The notes under the pieces were generated by a model. The model searched no databases. It was not told the origin of the DNA and saw nothing but the letters and a program-made list of their open reading frames with translations. A stretch of 64,000 nt of DNA, from the NCBI RefSeq assembly GCF_012726195.1, contig NZ_JAASAF010000003.1, forward strand, positions 434,001 through 498,000, in the 5' to 3' direction. This DNA is from Rhodococcus sp. HNM0563. Its GTDB lineage: Bacteria; Actinomycetota; Actinomycetes; Mycobacteriales; Mycobacteriaceae. The position numbers and the translations under genes were made by a program. The first letter of the stretch is position 1, and each line of letters starts with the position of its first letter. Shown one piece after another: positions 10,725 to 20,698 of the stretch.

Positions 10725-11873
10725 ATGAGCAACACACACGTTCATGTGGCGGTCGTCGGCGCCGGATACGCGGGCGTGATGGCCACGAACCGACTCCTCT
10801 CCGAACACCCCGAGGTGGCAGTGACCGTGGTGAATCCTCGAGCGGTGTTCGTCGAACGGACCCGGCTGCACCAGCATGCGGCCGCGACCGGGTCGGCGAC
10901 ACACAACCTCACCGATCTGCTTCATCCCCGCGCCGAACTGCGAGTGGGCACCGCCGAACGGATCGACGACGGTGCAGTACTCCTCGCCGACGGCTCGGTT
11001 CTGACCTGCGACGCCGTGGTCTACGCGGTCGGGAGCGGACCGGCCCGGGTCGAGGTCCCGGGCGGTGAGCGGGTGCATTCGGTGTCCGACTTCGAATCCG
11101 CGTCGGCGTTGCACACCGCGATCGAGGCATTACCCCATGGTGCGGCGGTCACGGTCGTCGGCGGGGGGTTCACCGGCATCGAGACCGTGACCGAACTCGC
11201 CACTGCGCACCCCGGCCATCGCTACACACTCGTCGGTGATCCCGGCCCGGGCCTGCCCGACCGCACCCGCCGGTATCTGCGACGCACCCTGACCGGATTC
11301 GGCATCGACATCCTCACCGGCGTCACCGTCACCGAGATCGACGATGCCGGTGTGCGATTCGACGACGGAACCGAAGCGCCCTCCCACCTCACGGTGTGGG
11401 CGGGAGGATTCTCGGTACCCGATCTCGCTCGCCGCAGCGGACTCGACGTCGACGATTCCGGTCGCCTGCGCGTCGATGCTGCGCTGCGGTCGACGAACCG
11501 TGCAGACGTGATCGGCGTGGGCGACGCCATCACGATCGCGCAGCGGCCCTACGTCCGGATGAGCTGCCAGGCCGCGATTCCACTCGGTGTGCACGGCGCA
11601 GCAACGGTGTGGGACGTGGTGCAGGGTCGCGAACCCGAACCGTTGTCGCTCGGGTTCGTCGCGCAGTGCATCTCGCTGGGTCGGGGCCGGGCCGCGTTGC
11701 AGTTCACCACATCCGCCGACACCCCTCGCGCGGCGGCGGTACGGGGAAGATCGGCGACACTCGCCAAGGAGGGCATCCTTCGTGGCACCATCTGGACGAT
11801 GCGACGCCAAGCCCGCGGCCACACACCGTTCGTCCCGGCAGGCCCCGCCCTCGACACGGCCGGCGTACGGTGA
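10725..11873 (+). CDS. FAD-dependent pyridine nucleotide-disulfide-type oxidoreductase (NDH-2-like)
   Basis: A 382-residue flavoprotein. The FAD Rossmann motif VVGAGYAGVMATNRLL is at residues 10-25, the NAD(P) motif VTVVGGGFTGIETVTELA is central, and the second FAD contact VIGVGDA is present. No redox-active CxxC is seen, so it resembles NDH-2 / ferredoxin-reductase-like enzymes rather than disulfide reductases. GAGGCGAGA before the ATG is the ribosome-binding site. Its stop overlaps the GTG of the next gene (GTGA), so it is translationally coupled to the ECF41 sigma factor, a partnership typical of that sigma group. Confidence 0.85.
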   Translation: MSNTHVHVAVVGAGYAGVMATNRLLSEHPEVAVTVVNPRAVFVERTRLHQHAAATGSATHNLTDLLHPRAELRVGTAERIDDGAVLLADGSVLTCDAVVYAVGSGPARVEVPGGERVHSVSDFESASALHTAIEALPHGAAVTVVGGGFTGIETVTELATAHPGHRYTLVGDPGPGLPDRTRRYLRRTLTGFGIDILTGVTVTEIDDAGVRFDDGTEAPSHLTVWAGGFSVPDLARRSGLDVDDSGRLRVDAALRSTNRADVIGVGDAITIAQRPYVRMSCQAAIPLGVHGAATVWDVVQGREPEPLSLGFVAQCISLGRGRAALQFTTSADTPRAAAVRGRSATLAKEGILRGTIWTMRRQARGHTPFVPAGPALDTAGVR

Positions 11874-12769
11874 CCTCCGGCGACACCTCACCGTCGGGGG
11901 TCTTCACCGAACACCGCGGCCTGTTGTTCTCGATCGCCTACGAGATCACCGGGAGCGTCGCCGACAGCGAGGACATCCTCCAGGACAGCTACCTGCGGTT
12001 CGCCGCGGTCGCTCCCGACACCATCGAGGATCCACGCGCCTACGCGGCGCAGGTCGTCACGCGGCAGGCGCTCAATTCGTTGCGGTCTGCGCAGCGACGA
12101 CGCGAGGAGTACGTCGGTCCGTGGCTACCGGAACCACTCCTCACCGCGACGGACGGGCCCGGCACCGACCCGTCGGCGGAGGTCGAACTCGCCGAATCGG
12201 TATCGATGGCGATGCTCCTGGTCCTCGAGACGCTGAGTCCCCTCGAGCGAGCGGTGTTCGTGATGCGGGAGGTATTCGGATTCGACTACGCGCATATCGC
12301 CGACACCGTCGACCGCACTCCGGCTTCCGTCCGGCAGGTCGCTCACCGGGCGCGCGATCACGTTCATGAGCGACGACGAAGATTCACACCCGCGAGCGCC
12401 GAAACCGATCGCGTGGTCGGTGAGTTCTTTTCGGCCGCAACGACCGGTGATCTCGACGGGTTGCTCCGGTTGCTCGCGCCCGACGCCGTGTACATCGCAG
12501 ATGGTGGAGGTAAGGTCTCGGCGGCCAAGGTGCCGGTCCACGGGGCACAGAAGGTGGCGCGCCTGTTCTCCGGGCTCGCACGTGTGGGGCTCCCGGAGAT
12601 GACCATGGCCGCCGCGACGGTCAACACGGCACCGGGTGTGCTCGTGTACTCGCACGGGGTGATCGACCTCGTCTTCCTGTTCGAGATCGTAGACGGCCTG
12701 ATCACAGGCGTGTACGCGGTGCGCAACCCCGACAAGCTGACCCGATTCGAGACCCCGCCCCTACCGTGA
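11870..12769 (+). CDS. ECF41-group RNA polymerase sigma factor (SigJ-like)
   Basis: A 299-residue extracytoplasmic-function sigma factor with region 2 at about 10-75 (SVADSEDILQDSYLRF), region 4 at about 120-170 (SPLERAVFVMREVFGF), and a fused SnoaL-like C-terminal domain in place of a separate anti-sigma factor. The linker motif GPWLPEPL and the C-terminal ADGGGKV are the two ECF41 signatures. The C-terminal domain is known in this group to control sigma activity. GTG start overlaps the oxidoreductase stop. The overlapping oxidoreductase is the likely target and partner. Confidence 0.9.
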   Translation: MTSGDTSPSGVFTEHRGLLFSIAYEITGSVADSEDILQDSYLRFAAVAPDTIEDPRAYAAQVVTRQALNSLRSAQRRREEYVGPWLPEPLLTATDGPGTDPSAEVELAESVSMAMLLVLETLSPLERAVFVMREVFGFDYAHIADTVDRTPASVRQVAHRARDHVHERRRRFTPASAETDRVVGEFFSAATTGDLDGLLRLLAPDAVYIADGGGKVSAAKVPVHGAQKVARLFSGLARVGLPEMTMAAATVNTAPGVLVYSHGVIDLVFLFEIVDGLITGVYAVRNPDKLTRFETPPLP

Positions 12770-12781
12770 CAGGCTGGTCCG

Positions 12782-14086
12782 ATGCGGATGGAACGAATCG
12801 GACGCGGAGGTACACCGGCTCAGGTGCTCGCCACTTTCGGTGAGCACGCCCGGCGCCTCGGTACACCTGCGCCTGCGGCGCTCACCGGATCGTGGTTCGG
12901 TGCCGCAGCAGTGATCGCGCCGTCGCTCGGTGCGCAGCCGGCCGCGGCCACCGACGCATTCACCTGCCCGGACATACAGGTCCGGGACAGCGGCCCACGC
13001 ATCGGCGGCGGATGGATGGGGTACCTCGCCTACCCGGACCCGGTCACCTCCCGGCCGCCGGCACTACCCGTGGCGGCGGGTGGCTGGACCGACACCGTCC
13101 TGCGTCTCGACCACGACGGATACTGGTGGTACGAAACACTCACCGACAGAGAATGTTCCGATGCACTCGCCCGCGCGGTCATCGCAGATCCTGCGGACAG
13201 GACGGACACCGTCGGCACTGCAGCGGTGCCCGAAGCACAGTGGAACATCGACTGGTCGCTGCCCGAACGTGACGCCCACCGGCACGGTGTCGAGCAATGC
13301 CTCGACGCCATCCGGGCGGGCGAGGTGTACCAGGCATGCGTCTGCACCCGGTTCACCGGCGACTACACCGGCGACCCTCTCTCCTTCTTCGTCGACGCGA
13401 TCACCCGCACGAACCCGGCGCGCGCCGCCTACCTCGAAGGGTCGTGGGGTTCGGTGGCGTCACTGTCACCGGAACTGTTCGTCTCCCGCCACGGCCGGCG
13501 ACTTGCCTCCAGCCCGATCAAAGGCACGCTCCCGCTGGACCGGGACCCCGACCACCTGCGGGCATCCGTCAAGGATGTCGCCGAGAACATCATGATCGTC
13601 GATCTGGTTCGCAACGACCTCGGCCGTGTGGCCGAACCAGGCAGCGTCGCCGTGCCCGAACTCCTCGCTGTCCGTCCCGCGCCCGGCGTGTGGCACCTGG
13701 TCTCGACCGTCACCGCGACAGCCCGCCTCGGCGTATCCGCCCGCGATCTGCTCGAGGCCACTTTCCCGCCCGCCTCGGTCACAGGTTGCCCGAAGGGCCG
13801 CGCCCGTGAACTGCTGCAGCAGTGGGAACCGTCCTCGCGCGGTGTCTATTGCGGCACAGTGGGGATGGCGAGTCCGCTGGCGGGCACCGAATCGAACGTC
13901 GCAATACGCACCGTCGAGTTCGACGCCGACGGAACCTGCGCCCTCGGAGTCGGTGGAGGCATCACCATCGACTCCGACCCCGACGCCGAATGGCAGGAAT
14001 GTCTCGACAAGGCGGCGAGCATCCTGGCTCTCAGCACACCTTGTCATGCAGAAACGGCAGTCCGAACTGCGGTAGGAGTTCCCTGA
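12782..14086 (+). CDS. pabB: aminodeoxychorismate synthase component I
   Basis: A 434-residue chorismate-binding enzyme that aminates chorismate for folate synthesis. Core motifs include ASSPIKGTLPLD, DVAENIMIVDLVRNDLGRV, FPPASVTGCPKGRA and GVGGGITIDSDPDAEW. Length and N-terminal half match PabB, and M. tuberculosis has pabB in this neighbourhood (from memory Rv1005c). The 3' end overlaps the converging STAND NTPase gene by 56 bp, so both C-termini share DNA on opposite strands. The start (ATG 12782) is 12 bp after the sigma factor stop. Confidence 0.9.
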   Translation: MRMERIGRGGTPAQVLATFGEHARRLGTPAPAALTGSWFGAAAVIAPSLGAQPAAATDAFTCPDIQVRDSGPRIGGGWMGYLAYPDPVTSRPPALPVAAGGWTDTVLRLDHDGYWWYETLTDRECSDALARAVIADPADRTDTVGTAAVPEAQWNIDWSLPERDAHRHGVEQCLDAIRAGEVYQACVCTRFTGDYTGDPLSFFVDAITRTNPARAAYLEGSWGSVASLSPELFVSRHGRRLASSPIKGTLPLDRDPDHLRASVKDVAENIMIVDLVRNDLGRVAEPGSVAVPELLAVRPAPGVWHLVSTVTATARLGVSARDLLEATFPPASVTGCPKGRARELLQQWEPSSRGVYCGTVGMASPLAGTESNVAIRTVEFDADGTCALGVGGGITIDSDPDAEWQECLDKAASILALSTPCHAETAVRTAVGVP

Positions 14087-17000
14087 ACTGTCCCGACGTC
14101 GCGGCGCAGATCCTCTCGACGACCACGTCCGGGTCCAGACTCCAGGTGCGCAACACACCGTCACCGCCCGCAGCGATCACCGTGCCGTTCGGATGGAACA
14201 TCACCTGCCAGCGTCCCGACCCGGTATCGGTGATCGGTCCCCCCACCGCGTGCATGCCCTCGGGATCCGACACATCCCACAACCGGACCGTGCCATCGTC
14301 GCTGCCACTGACGACGCGCTTGCCGTCGGGCGACACCGACACCGAGTACACCGTGCCGGTATGACCGCGGAGCCGCGTGCCGCGTGCGACGAAACTCCCG
14401 GTGGGGTCGCGGTCCCACACCACGACCTGATGATCGTCGCCCCCGGTGACGAGAACCGAACTGTCAGGGGCGAACGCCAGTCCGTTCACGCCCGCGGAAT
14501 GTCCCTCGGTGACGGCGACGGAGCGGGGGGCAGACCGATCCGTGATGTCCCAGGCGTAGATCCGGCCGTCGGCGCTGGTCACGACGAGACTGCGTCCATC
14601 GGGACTGATCGCCGCGTGCCGCACCAGGTTGGTCGGCCCGCCGAGCGGTTCACCCCACGGCTTCGGCGCTGCCGGATCGGACAGATCCCACAACTGCACC
14701 GAATAGTCGTCGTTGCCCGTGACCAGGGTGGTGCCCTCGGGCCCGAATGCGAGGGCCGAGGTGAATCGGGTTGCGAGCGCGAGCGGCTCACCCAACTGCC
14801 GTGGCGCCGCAGGTTCGGCGACATTCCACAGTTCGATGCTTCCCCCGGAGGTTGCCGCCGCCGCCAGCACCTCACCCGACGGGGACAGTGCGCTCACGTA
14901 CCCGCCGCCGAGTGGACGCGTGAGCTCCACCTGGCCGACACGGGACCATCCCCCGTCGTCGACGTGCCACAGCCGGACGACCGCATCGTAACTTCCGGTG
15001 GCGACGAGGTCGCCCGAGCGGTCGGCGACAGGCAATGTCAAAGGCGCCTGAGAGACGAACACGCGGCGATGCGGCATGGTCCAGATCCGCAGATTCGCAT
15101 CCTGACCTCCGGTGATGATCGTGTCTCCGGTGGGCGTGACCGTCAGCGCGGGTACACCACCGCCGTGCCCTGTGAGCGCGGGCGTGAGTTCGTCGATCCG
15201 CCGGGCGTCCTTGTCCACCGACCACAGCTTCGCGGTGCCGTCCCACGACGCGCTGGCGAGGGTGAGCCCGTCCGGAAGAAAGGACACGGTCCACACACCT
15301 CCGGTATGGGCCTGCACCGGAGTGCCGATCTGCTGGGGGTTCCGAGGGTCGGTGGTGTCGAACAACCACAGCACACCGTCGTCGCTACTTGCAGCCAAGA
15401 GAGTGCCGTCTGCATTGAAGCCGACCGAATGGGCGACGTCACCGAACCCGGTCAACGGGTCCCCGAGCGGTATCGGCGCCGAACGGTCGGACAGGTCCCA
15501 CAGTCGCACCGTGCGGTCGTCGCTCGCGGTGGCCAGCACCGAACCGTCGGTGCGGAACGAGACCGTCCGCACACCGCCCTCGTGCCCGCGTATCTCCGTC
15601 GCGGGGAACCGACCGGATGCAGCAGCCGAGGTGTCGAGTAGGACAACGGAACCGTCGTCGTAGGGCACCGCCAGCGTCCGCCCGTCCGGGCTGTATCGGA
15701 CGTTGTGGACGGCACCCGATCCGAATACGCGACGGTCCAGGACAGGCTGGGGTGCGCCGCGGTCCGAGATGTCCCAGATCCACACACCCCCGTCGCCGCC
15801 GCCTGCGGCGAGATAACGCCCGTCCGGACTGAACGACACCGACGCCATGTAGTTCGACGACGACACCAGCGGGGCGCCGATCGACGAAACCTCACCCGTC
15901 AACGACCACAAACGCACCGTGCCGTCGTCGCTGGCCGAGGCCAACGTCGCGCCGTCGGGCGAGACCGCGGTTCCGTAGATCGGACCGGTATGCCCCACCA
16001 GGACGCGTGCGAGCGGCACACCCTGCGTGGCGAGGAGTCGCGAGTAGGCCACCTCACTGTCGCCGTCGAGCGAGGTCGCAGCCAGCGCAAGATGCGCTGA
16101 CATCGTCGGATCGTCCGATCGGCTCGAATCCGACAGCGCCACGACCTGCTGGAATTGCGCGGCCTCCCGTTCGTCGTCTGCTTTGTTCTTGCCGACCCAC
16201 GCCAGGCCGCCCATCACGAGCGCGACTATCGTCAGCAGGACCAGTCCTGCCAGTGCTCCCCCGCGACGACGTCGCTGCCAATCGATCTGCCGGCGGGACG
16301 CTCGGAGGAACTCGCGGGCGGACAGACTGACCGCGGCGACGGACCGTTCTCCTGCCGCGCTGCCATCGAATCGCGCGCCCTGCTCGGAGAGCAGATCCAT
16401 CCGCCCGCGCTGATAGAGCATCCCCTTGTTGCGGTCGCTCTCGATCCAGTTCGCGGCGTCGGCCTCGATCTGCTGACGAGACGCAGCGAACTGCCGGTCC
16501 TCGTGGACCCACGCCTTCAGGCGCGGCCATGCCACGATCACCGCGTCGTGGATGAGTTCGACGTGCCCCTCGTGGACGACGAGCACGCGCGCCGACACGA
16601 AATGGTCCACGACTCTCGCAGTGGCCGCGCGGTCGTCGCTTCCCACCGCAAGAAGCACGGAGAGCGGGCGAGCCATCTTCACGTCCGTGCCGGTGTTCGT
16701 CACGTAGACGAGGTGGACCATCACCGTCCGCACGATCTCGCGGTCGCGTTCGTCGAGACTTTCCCAGGCCCGCTCGGCTCCTGCCGCGATCGAACCGCGC
16801 ACACCGCCGGTCGCGCGATAGCCGGCCACGGTGAGCGCGCCGCCGGTGCGTTTGTCCCACATGGTGTCGAGAAGATGGGACAGCAGCGGCAGCTCGGTGC
16901 CGCTGATGTCCCCCGGTGCCAGCACACCCAGGTCGTGCAGGATGAGGTCGACGAGGCCCGGTTCGAGTCGGACACCGAGAAGCTTGGCCGGCGCAGAAAT

Positions 17001-18005
17001 GACCTCGACGAGATCGTCCCGGTCCAGCGGCTGCACGGCCTTGCTTCGGCGTTCGAGCGCACGAGCGAGCGCCGGATACGTCACGGCCTGCTCGTAGAAG
17101 TCCGAACGCATCGTCGCAACGACATGCGCGGGCGCATCGGAGTCCCCGGCCGTCGACATGTGCTCGAGGAGCATCAAGAAGTGTGCGCGGCTGTCGGGAT
17201 CGTCGCATTGGGTGAACAGATCCTCGAGTTGGTCGACCACGACCAGCAGCGTCGACACCGATGCCTTCTCCGCTTCGGCGGCCATGGCCTCGTGCACCAC
17301 TGCCCGATCGGCCACCGGATCGCCGGAGGGACCATCGAGTCCGGCGAAGGCAGGCAGTACCTCCACGAGGCGACCGACCGGGTCGGAGCCGGGGGTGAAC
17401 ACCACCGGCGCGCACTCGCCACCACCGCACATCAACGGGATGAGACCGGCCTGGACGAGCGAGGACTTCCCGACACCGGACGCACCGGTCACGATGACCA
17501 CCCCCTGACCGTGCGCCGCGACGACCGTGTCGGCCAGCATGCGCATGCTCGTGGTCCGGCCGAAGAACATCCGCGCGTCGTCCGCCCGATAGGCGGACAG
17601 CCCCTTGTAGGGGCGGGTGTCCACGATCACCGGGGGTGGTCGGTCGGCCGACCGGGCTCCACCGCTCTCGCCGCGCGCGGCTTTCCACCATCGCTCCCAC
17701 TGCTTGAGCGAGTAGAGGCCAGGGGCGGGGGGCTCCGCGGTGAGCTCGCGGGCGGAGCGGATCAACACGACGAGCACCGGGTGGACGGATTCGAAGCTCG
17801 CAGGCACGCGCTTGCCGCTACGCCAATCGCTGACCCTCTGCACCGATACCGTGCGGTCGTTTCCGACCGCGCGAGAGATCGTCGACGCGCCCGAGACCAC
17901 CTTCTTCAACGCCGGGCGGCCCGCAGCCGCGAACAGGATGCGGAGCTGGTCGGCGAAGAAGCGCCGGTGATCTGCGTTCTGCGTCGTGCCGTCGTCCGCA
18001 CTCAC
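14031..18005 (-). CDS. STAND NTPase (nSTAND1) with N-terminal HTH-like region, one TM helix and 14 WD40 repeats
   Basis: A 1324-residue signalling NTPase. Residues 1-95 hold a small helical, HTH-like region (VSVQRVSDWRSGKRVP) found on actinobacterial proteins of this type. An nSTAND1 domain begins at PYKGLSAYRADDARMFFGR, with Walker A TGASGVGKSSL (Lys about 180) and Walker B LLVVVDQLEDLF. One membrane helix lies near 575-600 (LVLLTIVALVMGGLAWV). Fourteen WD40 units (VRLWSL, VWIWDI and so on to LRTWSL) fill about 660-1300, enough for two seven-bladed propellers. GTG 18005 is favoured because GGAAGGG lies 8 nt upstream; in-frame starts up to 18158 exist. Its partner is unknown; STAND proteins act in signalling, cell death or phage defence. 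Confidence 0.88.
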   Translation of the reverse strand: MSADDGTTQNADHRRFFADQLRILFAAAGRPALKKVVSGASTISRAVGNDRTVSVQRVSDWRSGKRVPASFESVHPVLVVLIRSARELTAEPPAPGLYSLKQWERWWKAARGESGGARSADRPPPVIVDTRPYKGLSAYRADDARMFFGRTTSMRMLADTVVAAHGQGVVIVTGASGVGKSSLVQAGLIPLMCGGGECAPVVFTPGSDPVGRLVEVLPAFAGLDGPSGDPVADRAVVHEAMAAEAEKASVSTLLVVVDQLEDLFTQCDDPDSRAHFLMLLEHMSTAGDSDAPAHVVATMRSDFYEQAVTYPALARALERRSKAVQPLDRDDLVEVISAPAKLLGVRLEPGLVDLILHDLGVLAPGDISGTELPLLSHLLDTMWDKRTGGALTVAGYRATGGVRGSIAAGAERAWESLDERDREIVRTVMVHLVYVTNTGTDVKMARPLSVLLAVGSDDRAATARVVDHFVSARVLVVHEGHVELIHDAVIVAWPRLKAWVHEDRQFAASRQQIEADAANWIESDRNKGMLYQRGRMDLLSEQGARFDGSAAGERSVAAVSLSAREFLRASRRQIDWQRRRRGGALAGLVLLTIVALVMGGLAWVGKNKADDEREAAQFQQVVALSDSSRSDDPTMSAHLALAATSLDGDSEVAYSRLLATQGVPLARVLVGHTGPIYGTAVSPDGATLASASDDGTVRLWSLTGEVSSIGAPLVSSSNYMASVSFSPDGRYLAAGGGDGGVWIWDISDRGAPQPVLDRRVFGSGAVHNVRYSPDGRTLAVPYDDGSVVLLDTSAAASGRFPATEIRGHEGGVRTVSFRTDGSVLATASDDRTVRLWDLSDRSAPIPLGDPLTGFGDVAHSVGFNADGTLLAASSDDGVLWLFDTTDPRNPQQIGTPVQAHTGGVWTVSFLPDGLTLASASWDGTAKLWSVDKDARRIDELTPALTGHGGGVPALTVTPTGDTIITGGQDANLRIWTMPHRRVFVSQAPLTLPVADRSGDLVATGSYDAVVRLWHVDDGGWSRVGQVELTRPLGGGYVSALSPSGEVLAAAATSGGSIELWNVAEPAAPRQLGEPLALATRFTSALAFGPEGTTLVTGNDDYSVQLWDLSDPAAPKPWGEPLGGPTNLVRHAAISPDGRSLVVTSADGRIYAWDITDRSAPRSVAVTEGHSAGVNGLAFAPDSSVLVTGGDDHQVVVWDRDPTGSFVARGTRLRGHTGTVYSVSVSPDGKRVVSGSDDGTVRLWDVSDPEGMHAVGGPITDTGSGRWQVMFHPNGTVIAAGGDGVLRTWSLDPDVVVERICAATSGQFRELLPQFGLPFLHDKVC

Positions 18006-18253
18006 CTTCCGCGCCCTTCCGATCCTTTTCCGCGAGGGAATCCGCCGAGGAAAGTCCGCTGCGGAAAAGTTCCTCACCATGTCCGACCTGGGATGATACC
18101 CGTTCCGCAACGGTGCGCGATTGGAGAGCATTGCAATGGGTACGAAACTGGTAACCACGCAAGGTCACCTTGCACCGGGGCGAGTGCTCTGCGTCGAGTG
18201 GAACTGATCGAGGGGTAGTTCCATCGGTACAGCGGGCGTCCTGAATCGGGAGA

Positions 18254-18290
18254 GCAACGGCCGGACGATCGATGATCGTCCGGCCGTTGC
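18254..18290 (-). terminator. terminator after the alanine symporter gene
   Basis: A perfect 17-bp inverted repeat (half GCAACGGCCGGACGATC) with a 3-nt loop, 26 bp past the symporter stop. The rest of 18006-18316 carries the upstream region of the STAND gene; no other gene was seen in it. Confidence 0.85.
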
Positions 18291-18316
18291 GTATCTCCGA
18301 CACCTTCCGTTGTCGG

Positions 18317-19714
18317 CTAGGCGTTGTCCGGTTCCCGGGCAGGTGGCTCCCCGAGCAGATACGGGTCTCGGTCGAGATAAGCCTTCGTCTCGCGCGCAAT
18401 CATCCCGGACAGCAGGATCAGGCCGATGAGGTTCGGCAGCGCCATCAGACCGTTCATCACGTCGGAGAAGTTCCACACCACCTGGAGTTCGGTGGTCGCG
18501 CCGATGAACACGACGACCACGAAGATCGCGCGGTACGGCACCACACCACCGCGGCCGACGAGACGTTCGACGCACCGCTCGCCGTAGTACGACCATCCGA
18601 GGATCGTCGAGAAAGCGAAGAACACGACGGAGATCGCCACGATCCAGTGGCCCCAGTCACCGCCGAGGCCGTCTGCGAACGCCGTGGAGGTCATCGCGGC
18701 GCCCTCCTCGCCCGACTGCCAGGCACCGGTGGTGATGATGACCATGCCGGTGAAGGTGACCACGATGATGGTGTCGATGAATGTCTGCGTCATCGACACC
18801 AGGCCCTGCCGGACCGGGTGCGTCGTCCGGGCTGCGGCGGCCGCGATCGCGGCACTACCCATGCCCGACTCGTTGGAGAAGATGCCGCGTGCGACGCCGT
18901 AGCGCATCGCGGCCATGAACACCGATCCGATGAAACCGCCGGTCGCTGCCGTTCCGGTGAACGCATCGGAGAACACGAGGCCGAGGGCTGCGGGAATCTC
19001 GCCGAAATTGACCGCGAGCACGAGAATGCCCGCACCGACATACAGAACGATCATTGCGGGCACGAACCCGGCGGTGACCCGCCCGATCGACTTGATTCCG
19101 CCGAGGAGCACAGCGGCGGCGAGCACCGTCATGACGGCCCCACTGACCCACGTCGGCACCCCGAACGTGCCGTCCATCTGCGTCGCGACAGTATTGGCCT
19201 GCGTCATGTTGCCGATACCGAAGCTCGCGAGCACCGCAAACACGGCGAAGACGAGACTGAGGACGAGCCCGAACCTGTTCGGGATCGCGCGTGCCAGGTA
19301 GTACTGCGGGCCGCCGCTCTGCTCACCCTTGGCATCCCGGGTGCGGTACTTGACCCCGAGGAAAGCCTCCGAATACTTGCTCGCCATACCGAGCAGGCCC
19401 GTCACCCACATCCAGAAGAGCGCTCCGGGACCGCCGAGATAGATGGCCGTCGCGACACCGGCGATGTTGCCGACGCCGACCGTGGCCGCCAGTGCGGTCG
19501 TCAACGCCTGGTACTGAGAGATGTCGCCTTCGGCGGCACCGGGATCGTTACGGGTGATCAGCCCCAACTTGAGGGCGGGTCCCAACTTGCGGAACTGCAC
19601 ACCACGAAGCCGGATGGTCAGGAGCAGACCCGTCCCGAGCAGTAGCGGAATCAGCAGATACGGACCCCACACCACCCCCGCTACCTCGACGAGGAAATCG
19701 TTGACAGCGTCCAT
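18317..19714 (-). CDS. alanine/glycine:cation symporter (AGCS family)
   Basis: A 465-residue inner-membrane sodium:amino-acid symporter. About ten helices and the family signatures [36 protein letters not shown] and [18 protein letters not shown] are present. The ATG at 19714 follows AGGAGAAG with good spacing; a 5' extension would add an unrelated tail. It stands alone between rsmI and the STAND gene and ends at a strong hairpin. Confidence 0.93.
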   Translation of the reverse strand: MDAVNDFLVEVAGVVWGPYLLIPLLLGTGLLLTIRLRGVQFRKLGPALKLGLITRNDPGAAEGDISQYQALTTALAATVGVGNIAGVATAIYLGGPGALFWMWVTGLLGMASKYSEAFLGVKYRTRDAKGEQSGGPQYYLARAIPNRFGLVLSLVFAVFAVLASFGIGNMTQANTVATQMDGTFGVPTWVSGAVMTVLAAAVLLGGIKSIGRVTAGFVPAMIVLYVGAGILVLAVNFGEIPAALGLVFSDAFTGTAATGGFIGSVFMAAMRYGVARGIFSNESGMGSAAIAAAAARTTHPVRQGLVSMTQTFIDTIIVVTFTGMVIITTGAWQSGEEGAAMTSTAFADGLGGDWGHWIVAISVVFFAFSTILGWSYYGERCVERLVGRGGVVPYRAIFVVVVFIGATTELQVVWNFSDVMNGLMALPNLIGLILLSGMIARETKAYLDRDPYLLGEPPAREPDNA

Positions 19715-19790
19715 GCACTTCTCCTGCTCGTCGTCCGGTGGGTGATCCGATGGACGGAAAGTGTATGCCCGCGGTGTACCGGAGTTGAGG

Positions 19791-20675
19791 TCAGACGCGC
19801 CGAGCGGCCAGCACCGCGTCGTACAGCTCCTTCTTCGATACGGAGGTCCCAGCGACCTGCGCACAGGCGTCCTTGAGCCGGACACCATCTGCGACGAGCT
19901 CTTCGACGTCATCGACGAGATCGGCGGGATCGCTGCTGCGTGGGGTGGCGCCTTCGAGCACGACGGTGATTTCACCTCGAACCCCGCCCGCTGCCCACTC
20001 GGAGAGCTCGGCGAGGGTTCCGCGTTTGACCTCCTCGTAGGTCTTCGTCAGCTCGCGGCACACCGCGGCGCGGCGTTCTCCGCCCAAGACCTCGGCGGCA
20101 TCGACCAGGCACGCGGCCAGTCGGTGCGGCGCTTCGAAGAACACCACGGCCCGTGGCTCGGTCGCGAGTGTCGCCAGCCAGGTGCGGCGCTGCCCCTGTT
20201 TACGGGGCGGGAATCCGTCGAAGCAGAAGCGTTCGACGGGCAGCCCCGACAACGCGAGTGCGGTGGTCACCGCGGACGGGCCCGGCAGGCACGTCACGGG
20301 CAGGCCGGCCTCGACGCATGCGGAGACCAGCCGGTAACCGGGATCGCTCACCGACGGCATGCCCGCATCGGTGACGAGCAGCACCGTGCGGCCGCCTTCG
20401 ATATCGGCGATCAACGCGGGCGCCCTCGACACTTCGACCTGGTCGTAGAAGCTCACGACACGGCCCGTGATGGTCACGCCGAGCGCGGAGGCGAGAGACC
20501 TGGTGCGACGGGTGTCCTCTGCCGCGACAACGTCGGCGGTGGCCAGCGCATCGCAGAGCCGCTTGGATGCGTCGCCGATATCGCCCATCGGTGTCGCGGC
20601 CAGCACGAGCCGACCCTGCCCCGGATTCGCGTGTTGTCCCGGATTCCCCTGTTGTCCCGGATTTTCTGCCTGCAT
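19791..20675 (-). CDS. rsmI: 16S rRNA (cytidine1402-2'-O)-methyltransferase
   Basis: A 294-residue tetrapyrrole-methylase-fold enzyme that 2'-O-methylates C1402 of 16S rRNA. Motifs: [62 protein letters not shown] and FFEAPHRL. The N-terminus has a short NPGQ repeat ([16 protein letters not shown]), a low-complexity tail not needed for the fold. The ATG at 20675 lies 7 nt after the -10 box TAGGCT (20688-20683), so the mRNA is probably leaderless. It is divergent from pmt with 23 bp between starts. Confidence 0.95.
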   Translation of the reverse strand: MQAENPGQQGNPGQHANPGQGRLVLAATPMGDIGDASKRLCDALATADVVAAEDTRRTRSLASALGVTITGRVVSFYDQVEVSRAPALIADIEGGRTVLLVTDAGMPSVSDPGYRLVSACVEAGLPVTCLPGPSAVTTALALSGLPVERFCFDGFPPRKQGQRRTWLATLATEPRAVVFFEAPHRLAACLVDAAEVLGGERRAAVCRELTKTYEEVKRGTLAELSEWAAGGVRGEITVVLEGATPRSSDPADLVDDVEELVADGVRLKDACAQVAGTSVSKKELYDAVLAARRV

Positions 20676-20698
20676 GCGGTTCAGCCTACGATCGGATT
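20676..20698. promoter_or_regulatory. overlapping divergent promoter rsmI/pmt
   Basis: Opposing -10 boxes meet on one shared TA step (20687-20688): minus TAGGCT (20688-20683; 7 nt to the rsmI ATG) and plus TACGAT (20687-20692; 6 nt to the pmt GTG). Both transcripts would start at or next to their start codons. Confidence 0.65.
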
